From a virus, in the IMG/VR virus record IMGVR_UViG_3300032241_001711, positions 1 to 26,837 of that record: a DNA stretch of 26,837 nucleotides, one strand, 5' to 3'. Under the pieces are notes generated by a model, which was not told where the DNA came from, searched no databases, and saw only the letters and a list, made by a program, of their open reading frames with translations. Position numbers and translations under genes: made by a program. Below are positions 23,173-26,837 of the stretch, in pieces; positions within the stretch are counted from its first letter, which is position 1; each line of letters starts with the position of its first letter.

Positions 23173-23717
23173 AACGTTTTAAATCTTTTACAATTGAAGA
23201 AGATTTAAAAGAATTTGAAGAAGATATATTAAAAAATGAAACTAATAAGGAAAAAGAAATGAAATCATTTAAACAACATATTAAAGAAAATGCTCACTAT
23301 GAGGGTGATGCACAAGGTGTTGGAACTAGTGATAACCAAAATTCTATTGAAGATAGTAGAATAGGTGCTCACAATATTGATAATCCAGAAGTATTAAAAA
23401 TGGTTAATGCTTTTGTAGGATCAATAGCGGACAACGAATACCTAAATCCAGATAATGCGATTTCTATATTAAGAGAAAAATTAAGTAGAATTGGATTAAC
23501 TTTTGACGAACATATTAAATTAGAAGGTGACAATGGAACTGTTGCTGTAGATTTAAAACAATTTGGCGGAAGATATGGAAAAGGTCTTGATACTAAACCT
23601 GAAGATGTAATTAATGACGATGGTATAAGTCACCGTAAATCGGGTGGGTTAAAACTAGAGTTTAAGTTTGAAAAATTAAGTAACAATACTTCTAAGGTTT
23701 ACGCAAAGCTAATTTAA
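23169..23717 (+). CDS. late protein with two tandem capsid-targeting-like starts
   Basis: 182 residues from ATG 23169 (ATGA overlap), or 152 from an internal in-frame ATG at 23259 that has its own AAGGAA ribosome site. Both possible N-termini look like capsid-targeting sequences: MKRFKSFTIEED (site IEE/D) and MKSFKQHIKEN (site IKE/N). The mature part (ADNEYLNPDNAISILREKLSRIGLTF, then FGGRYGKGLD, and KLEFKFEKL) looks like a small compact domain of unknown function. Translation might yield two forms. Confidence 0.75.
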   Translation: MKRFKSFTIEEDLKEFEEDILKNETNKEKEMKSFKQHIKENAHYEGDAQGVGTSDNQNSIEDSRIGAHNIDNPEVLKMVNAFVGSIADNEYLNPDNAISILREKLSRIGLTFDEHIKLEGDNGTVAVDLKQFGGRYGKGLDTKPEDVINDDGISHRKSGGLKLEFKFEKLSNNTSKVYAKLI

Positions 23718-23726
23718 AGATTAGCG

Positions 23727-24089
23727 ATGTTTAAACAGATTACCAAAGACAATTGGTTATTGTTTGCACAACATCATTATGATAATCCAACTCTTGAAAA
23801 AGATAAAGAGTTTTACGAAGATTTAAAAAGATTTAAATATCTTAAAAGATTATTTCGTAGATATGTTTTTACAGGAGAGTTTAATATAAGATTAGTTGTA
23901 AATCATATAATTGTTTTGCAAAATGTTTTTGGTGTAGAGGCCGCAGTTACATTATTGTTATATAAATTAGATACTCGATTTTGGCCTGCATTAAAATCTG
24001 TTTTAGATTATTTAAATTTTTTGTACCCGCATGAATTACAAGAAATTAAAAGTGATGAAAAAGTAAAACAAATATTAAAAGAATTATAA
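23727..24089 (+). CDS. conserved T4-like marine phage protein (DUF7207-like)
   Basis: 120 residues, helical. The pattern NWLLFAQHHYDNP, EFYEDLKRFKYLKRLFRRY, RLVVNHIIVLQNVFGVEAAVTLL and FWPALKSVLDYLNFL is a well-conserved signature among marine T4-like myoviruses, usually followed, as here, by the gene at 24089. Function is unknown to me. Such genes lie in late or structural regions in relatives. The stop overlaps the next start (TAATG). Confidence 0.8.
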   Translation: MFKQITKDNWLLFAQHHYDNPTLEKDKEFYEDLKRFKYLKRLFRRYVFTGEFNIRLVVNHIIVLQNVFGVEAAVTLLLYKLDTRFWPALKSVLDYLNFLYPHELQEIKSDEKVKQILKEL

Positions 24090-24559
24090 TGGCAAATAGA
24101 TTAGTAGATTTATTAATTACTTATAGAATAGTTAAAGGTATGACAACACCTTTTGATAAAACAGATGCATTTAAATTAGGTATTATAGATAAAAATGGTA
24201 AAGTATTAAGAAAAGCAAAAGACCTTAATACTGAACAGGAAAAAGATGCATATACAATTTTAGATCGATTTATATTTAATATAAAAAGAATAATGGGCAA
24301 ATTTGGTTTAAATAGTTCGTTATCATCTTTTGCAGTTGCATTAGCATTATTTTTAAAAGAAAGTAAAGAAATGCAAAAACATAAATTATTAATAGAAAGT
24401 ACAATAATATCTTATCTTAAACAGATTAATGTATATGATAATATGATAAAAGAAGTTAAAGATATAAAAGAACATAATGAAACACCTATTATGACTTGTT
24501 TTGGAATAGATATATATGAAAGAAAAGGAGAATTAGTAACAGAATATGAAAACGCTTAA
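24089..24559 (+). CDS. conserved T4-like marine phage protein
   Basis: 156 residues. Signature: LLITYRIVKGMTTPFDKTDAFKLGIID, the short NGKVLRKAKDL, EQEKDAYTILDRFIFNIKRIM, then FAVALALFLKE. This block is shared by many large myoviruses directly after the previous gene. Mostly helical with one hydrophobic helix (SSFAVALALFL) that is short for a membrane segment. Function is not known. The last 14 bases overlap the next gene. Confidence 0.8.
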   Translation: MANRLVDLLITYRIVKGMTTPFDKTDAFKLGIIDKNGKVLRKAKDLNTEQEKDAYTILDRFIFNIKRIMGKFGLNSSLSSFAVALALFLKESKEMQKHKLLIESTIISYLKQINVYDNMIKEVKDIKEHNETPIMTCFGIDIYERKGELVTEYENA

Positions 24560-24845
24560 AAATTTTTTAAAAGAACAAAAAGAAGAATTACCACCACCAT
24601 TTATAGAACAAATTAAAAAATATACTCATTTTAATGATCATTTTAAAGCAAGAGCATATATCGCTACATTAATGGGAAATAAAAGACTTGCAAAATTATA
24701 CGATTCGTTAGAAAAATTACATGACGAATATCATAGTTATTTTGGTAATGATGTAATTGATCTTCGTTCAAAACTTGAAATAAATTTAAAAAATGATATT
24801 AGAAATCATTATTCTAATTGGGAAAAAATAATCAAAGCATTATAA
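24546..24845 (+). CDS. small protein with capsid-targeting-like N-terminus
   Basis: 99 residues. MKTLKNFLKEQKEE fits the targeting pattern (site LKE/Q at 8-11). The remainder is helical and basic (HFKARAYIATLMGNKRLAKLYDSLEKLHDEYH). I do not recognise a family. It overlaps the previous gene by 14 bases and is followed by the glycine-rich gene. Confidence 0.65.
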   Translation: MKTLKNFLKEQKEELPPPFIEQIKKYTHFNDHFKARAYIATLMGNKRLAKLYDSLEKLHDEYHSYFGNDVIDLRSKLEINLKNDIRNHYSNWEKIIKAL

Positions 24846-24859
24846 AAAAGTAATAAAAT

Positions 24860-25255
24860 ATGAAAACATATAAAGATTGGAAAAAGAAATTTAAAAAAGA
24901 AGATGGTGGCGGAGGTGCTGGAGGTGGCGCTGCAGGTGCAGGAGCTGTTGCTGCTAATAATGTAGGCAGTGGAAATATTGCAGGTGTAGGAGTAGGGCCT
25001 GCTGGTGAGCCCGGAGTTTCCCCTGGTTTTGGTAAAGATAAAAAAAGAAAAAAACTTAAAATATCTACTATAGATGGTATGTTAAAAACAAATATAAAAG
25101 AAAATAGAGATAATAATAATGTTATATTAAAACAAGTATTAGATGGTTTAGATAAAGTCGATATTGCTATTGATACTATGAACGCACCTAAAACTAAAAT
25201 TAAAATTGTACAAGAAGAACCTAAAAAATCATTTAAAGAAAAATATAAATTATAA
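24860..25255 (+). CDS. glycine-rich late protein with targeting-like N-terminus
   Basis: 131 residues. MKTYKDWKKKFKKE resembles the capsid-targeting sequence but is more basic, then a Gly/Ala-rich linker and the block ANNVGSGNIAGVGVGPAGEP, which recurs in small marine T4-like phage proteins. The C-terminal half is charged and helical. Probably a small virion or internal protein. Codon use in the Gly linker is GC-richer than the surroundings only because Gly and Ala codons are. Confidence 0.72.
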   Translation: MKTYKDWKKKFKKEDGGGGAGGGAAGAGAVAANNVGSGNIAGVGVGPAGEPGVSPGFGKDKKRKKLKISTIDGMLKTNIKENRDNNNVILKQVLDGLDKVDIAIDTMNAPKTKIKIVQEEPKKSFKEKYKL

Positions 25256-25656
25256 TGACAGAAAAGAAAAAAACATATAAATCGTTTAAAGAGTTTGCAA
25301 AAGATTATTTAAAAGAATATGACGATAATTCAAATTTTGTAGGAGTAGGGGGGTTTGGTATAGGTAGTTTAGATAGTTTTAAACCAGAATTTGATTTGGG
25401 AGATACTGCTCCTGATAACAGAGGAAGTGGAGATAGTAGAGGAACTAAACCAGAAACTGCAAATACTAGTTCATCAAAAAATTTACAACATGCATTAAAT
25501 AGAAAAGATCATAAAAAAATAAGTGCAGGAGCAAAAACATTAACAGGTGAACCTGCAACTAAAATTGAAATAGAACCGCATGATCCGGGCGGAGACAATT
25601 TAGGTGAAAAAGTAAATTTATTAGATAAATTGAAAAAACATGATAAAACATTATAA
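25255..25656 (+). CDS. small late protein with targeting-like N-terminus
   Basis: 133 residues. The N-terminus carries TYKSFKEFAKDYLKEY, with site LKE/Y at 19-22, then a Gly/Ser/Asp-rich disordered middle (GVGGFGIGSLDSF, GSGDSRGT) and an acidic tail. Start by TAATG overlap with the preceding gene. Like its neighbour it is probably a processed virion protein; no domain is recognised. Confidence 0.7.
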   Translation: MTEKKKTYKSFKEFAKDYLKEYDDNSNFVGVGGFGIGSLDSFKPEFDLGDTAPDNRGSGDSRGTKPETANTSSSKNLQHALNRKDHKKISAGAKTLTGEPATKIEIEPHDPGGDNLGEKVNLLDKLKKHDKTL

Positions 25657-25882
25657 TAAGATATGGTCGCCCATATTTTTTAAATTATCAATCACAAGTT
25701 ACATTTTAAGTCAATATTACCCTACAACCATGTGTAATCATAGTAAAATCAACACTTTTAACTGGTTTTTAGACATAATAACAAGTCTAAATAGTATGAC
25801 AGTTATGTGGTTTCTTATGGGTCTAGTACATTTAAGTGCTTACTGGACTAAAGAATGTAACTGTAAAAAACAAGGAGAATAA
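25640..25882 (+). CDS. possible small membrane protein
   Basis: 80 residues from ATG 25640 (overlapping the previous gene by 17 bases), or 50 from ATG 25730, which would leave a cleaner protein. One convincing membrane segment is MTVMWFLMGLVHLSAYW, then a short Cys-bearing charged tail KECNCKKQGE. The long version has a second hydrophobic patch near its N-terminus. No strong ribosome site marks either start. It lies just before the holin-like gene, suggesting a lysis-related role, which is inference. Confidence 0.5.
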   Translation: MIKHYNKIWSPIFFKLSITSYILSQYYPTTMCNHSKINTFNWFLDIITSLNSMTVMWFLMGLVHLSAYWTKECNCKKQGE

Positions 25883-25883
25883 A

Positions 25884-26054
25884 ATGATTCAAATCATAGT
25901 ATTAGTATTAATAGGTATAATAATAGGATGGTCGGTACCAAAACCACAAACTACTATTATTACAACAATAACAACAAAAGTATCTGCTTTAATAGCAAAA
26001 ATCAAAGCTAAGTTTGCTAAAAAAACTGATACAACACCTCCAACACAACAATAA
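25884..26054 (+). CDS. small single-pass membrane protein (56 aa)
   Basis: Starts at ATG 25884 with AAGGAG ribosome site (about 25872-25877); an upstream in-frame ATG at 25836 is ignored. The N-terminal helix IQIIVLVLIGIIIGWSVP is a clear membrane anchor, then a Thr/Lys-rich tail with IAKIKAKFAKK and a Pro/Gln end. The architecture (anchor plus short basic soluble tail) would suit an i-spanin or a small lysis accessory, but no family match is recognised. Confidence 0.6.
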   Translation: MIQIIVLVLIGIIIGWSVPKPQTTIITTITTKVSALIAKIKAKFAKKTDTTPPTQQ

Positions 26055-26058
26055 TTAA

Positions 26059-26481
26059 ATGTTAACGATAATAGGTTCAATACTTGGATTTGCAACTTCG
26101 TTTTTGCCTGCAATTATGCAGTACTTTCAGCAAAAACAACAAGCAATGTTGCAACTTCAAATGATGCAACTTGGTATCAAACAAACAGAAGTAGAAGCTC
26201 AAGCAGTTCAACAACAAGCAATATATCAAGAAGATGCTTCATTAAAAGGAAGTCCCTGGATTGAAAGTATGAGAGCTTCTGTAAGACCAGTAATTACTTA
26301 TATATTTTTTACATTATTTGTAGCAATTAAAGTTTGTGCTTTATTATCTACAATTAAAACTGGTACAACATTTATGTCAGCTTTACCACTACTATGGGAC
26401 GAAGAAACTAACGCATTATTTGCGGCAGTAGTTACTTTTTGGTTTGGTGGTAGAGCATTTGAAAAGATTTACAAAAATTAA
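26059..26481 (+). CDS. holin-like protein, GTA_holin_3TM type
   Basis: 140 residues with three hydrophobic segments: LTIIGSILGFATSFLPAIM (about 2-20), VITYIFFTLFVAIKVCALL (about 77-95) and LFAAVVTFWFGGRAF near the C-terminus, separated by a Gln-rich helix. The block SPWIESMRASVRPVITYIFF and the end WFGGRAFEK are hallmarks of the 3TM holin family (first described from gene transfer agents). It would sit in the inner membrane and control lysis timing. No good ribosome site is visible, so it may depend on the preceding gene. Confidence 0.8.
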   Translation: MLTIIGSILGFATSFLPAIMQYFQQKQQAMLQLQMMQLGIKQTEVEAQAVQQQAIYQEDASLKGSPWIESMRASVRPVITYIFFTLFVAIKVCALLSTIKTGTTFMSALPLLWDEETNALFAAVVTFWFGGRAFEKIYKN

Positions 26482-26495
26482 AAAAAGGAAACAAA

Positions 26496-26837
26496 ATGAA
26501 AAGACTTACAGGTCTTTTATTATGTTTTGCCATTGCGTTTACGCAAGTGATTTCGACAGGTGCTTCAATAGCACAAACAACAACTCAGAATAATACCGCA
26601 GGAAGTAATACTTCTATTACAGGTGGATATTCTTCAACTACTAATGATACCTATCAATCAGGTTCAAGTAATAACACAACATCAACTACTTCAACTACAT
26701 CAAACTCTTATGCAGGAGACACCAGAGTATCTGCCATGGCAAATGCACCTGCAATGTCTATCTATTCACAAGACGTTTGTGCTGTGGGTGTAAGTGGTGG
26801 TGTATCTACATTTTCTTTTGGTATATCAGGAGGTTCA
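26496..26837 (+). CDS. secreted protein following the holin (partial, runs off the right edge)
   Basis: 114 codons are visible without a stop. The start is an N-terminal signal peptide: MKRLTGLLLCFAIAFTQVIS, then a likely cleavage region around GASIAQ. After it come Thr/Ser/Asn-rich repeats (SSTTNDTYQSGSSNN, TSTTSTTSN), then a more ordered part with one Cys (SQDVCAVGVSGGVSTFSFGI). An AAGGAA ribosome site precedes the ATG. In marine phages a similar export-type gene often follows the 3TM holin. A role in outer-membrane disruption is possible but inferred. The 3' end is outside the window. Confidence 0.7.
   Translation, partial: MKRLTGLLLCFAIAFTQVISTGASIAQTTTQNNTAGSNTSITGGYSSTTNDTYQSGSSNNTTSTTSTTSNSYAGDTRVSAMANAPAMSIYSQDVCAVGVSGGVSTFSFGISGGS

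Noticed and set aside
1-26837. tRNA genes, CRISPR arrays, insertion sequences or homing endonucleases
   Set aside because: No cloverleaf-like GC-rich segments, no regular repeat-spacer pattern, no transposase or endonuclease motif, and the genes that such elements usually interrupt (43, 44, 41, uvsX) are intact.

Overview
The window is a contiguous, strongly AT-rich stretch of a T4-like myovirus genome. The evidence is the T4 replication core in recognisable order (sliding clamp 45, clamp loader 44 and 62, regA, polymerase 43, uvsX, helicase 41), T4-type late promoters (TATAAATA), and head or structural genes of kinds known from marine T4-like phages. The very low GC and these gene types suggest a marine host, plausibly a SAR11-like (Pelagibacter) bacterium; the host is inference. 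Every supported gene is on the + strand and packing is tight, with many ATGA, TAATG or TGATG overlaps.

Layout. 1-2815: end of an unknown gene, a DUF3310-like gene, then 45-44-62-regA. 2816-4300: an ATP-grasp (RimK-like) ligase fused to a retropepsin-like (RimB-type) domain. 4344-7482: an Sm-like small protein, an adrenodoxin-type ferredoxin, DNA polymerase 43. 7521-9345: a C5-cytosine DNA methyltransferase overlapping a CmoA-like carboxy-SAM synthase, behind their own promoter. 9410-9871: a SpeD-like pyruvoyl decarboxylase behind a late promoter. 9970-13437: uvsX, a small conserved gene, helicase 41, a 2OG-Fe(II) oxygenase-like gene and a small conserved gene. 13472-14845: a possible PD-(D/E)XK-type protein. 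14908-21884: a late block of probable internal head proteins, several carrying nucleotidyltransferase folds, ending with a HAD phosphatase. 21946-25656: virion proteins and small conserved genes. 25640-26837: small membrane proteins, a 3TM holin-like protein and a secreted protein that runs off the window, probably a lysis-related module.

Regulation is readable. Five consensus-like sigma70 promoters (61-89, 2322-2350, 4290-4318, 7487-7515, 9889-9917) all have 17-bp spacers and sit in or before replication and metabolism genes. Four TATAAATA late promoters (9351, 14841, 21892, 22458) precede speD and the late blocks; two of them directly abut a hairpin.

The most interesting point is the methyltransferase/CmoA pair. 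CmoA makes carboxy-SAM, normally for tRNA wobble-uridine modification. Here it is translationally coupled to a cytosine-C5 methyltransferase whose motif X Asn (usual pattern IGNxVPP) is replaced by Arg (R357). This suggests a DNA carboxymethyltransferase that would place 5-carboxymethylcytosine in phage DNA. A second theme is a set of proteins with N-termini resembling the T4 capsid-targeting sequence, often with a gp21-type cleavage site (I/L-x-E, A). It includes the ligase/protease fusion and a two-enzyme protein with such a site between its domains, which suggests a set of enzymes packaged in the head and delivered with the DNA.
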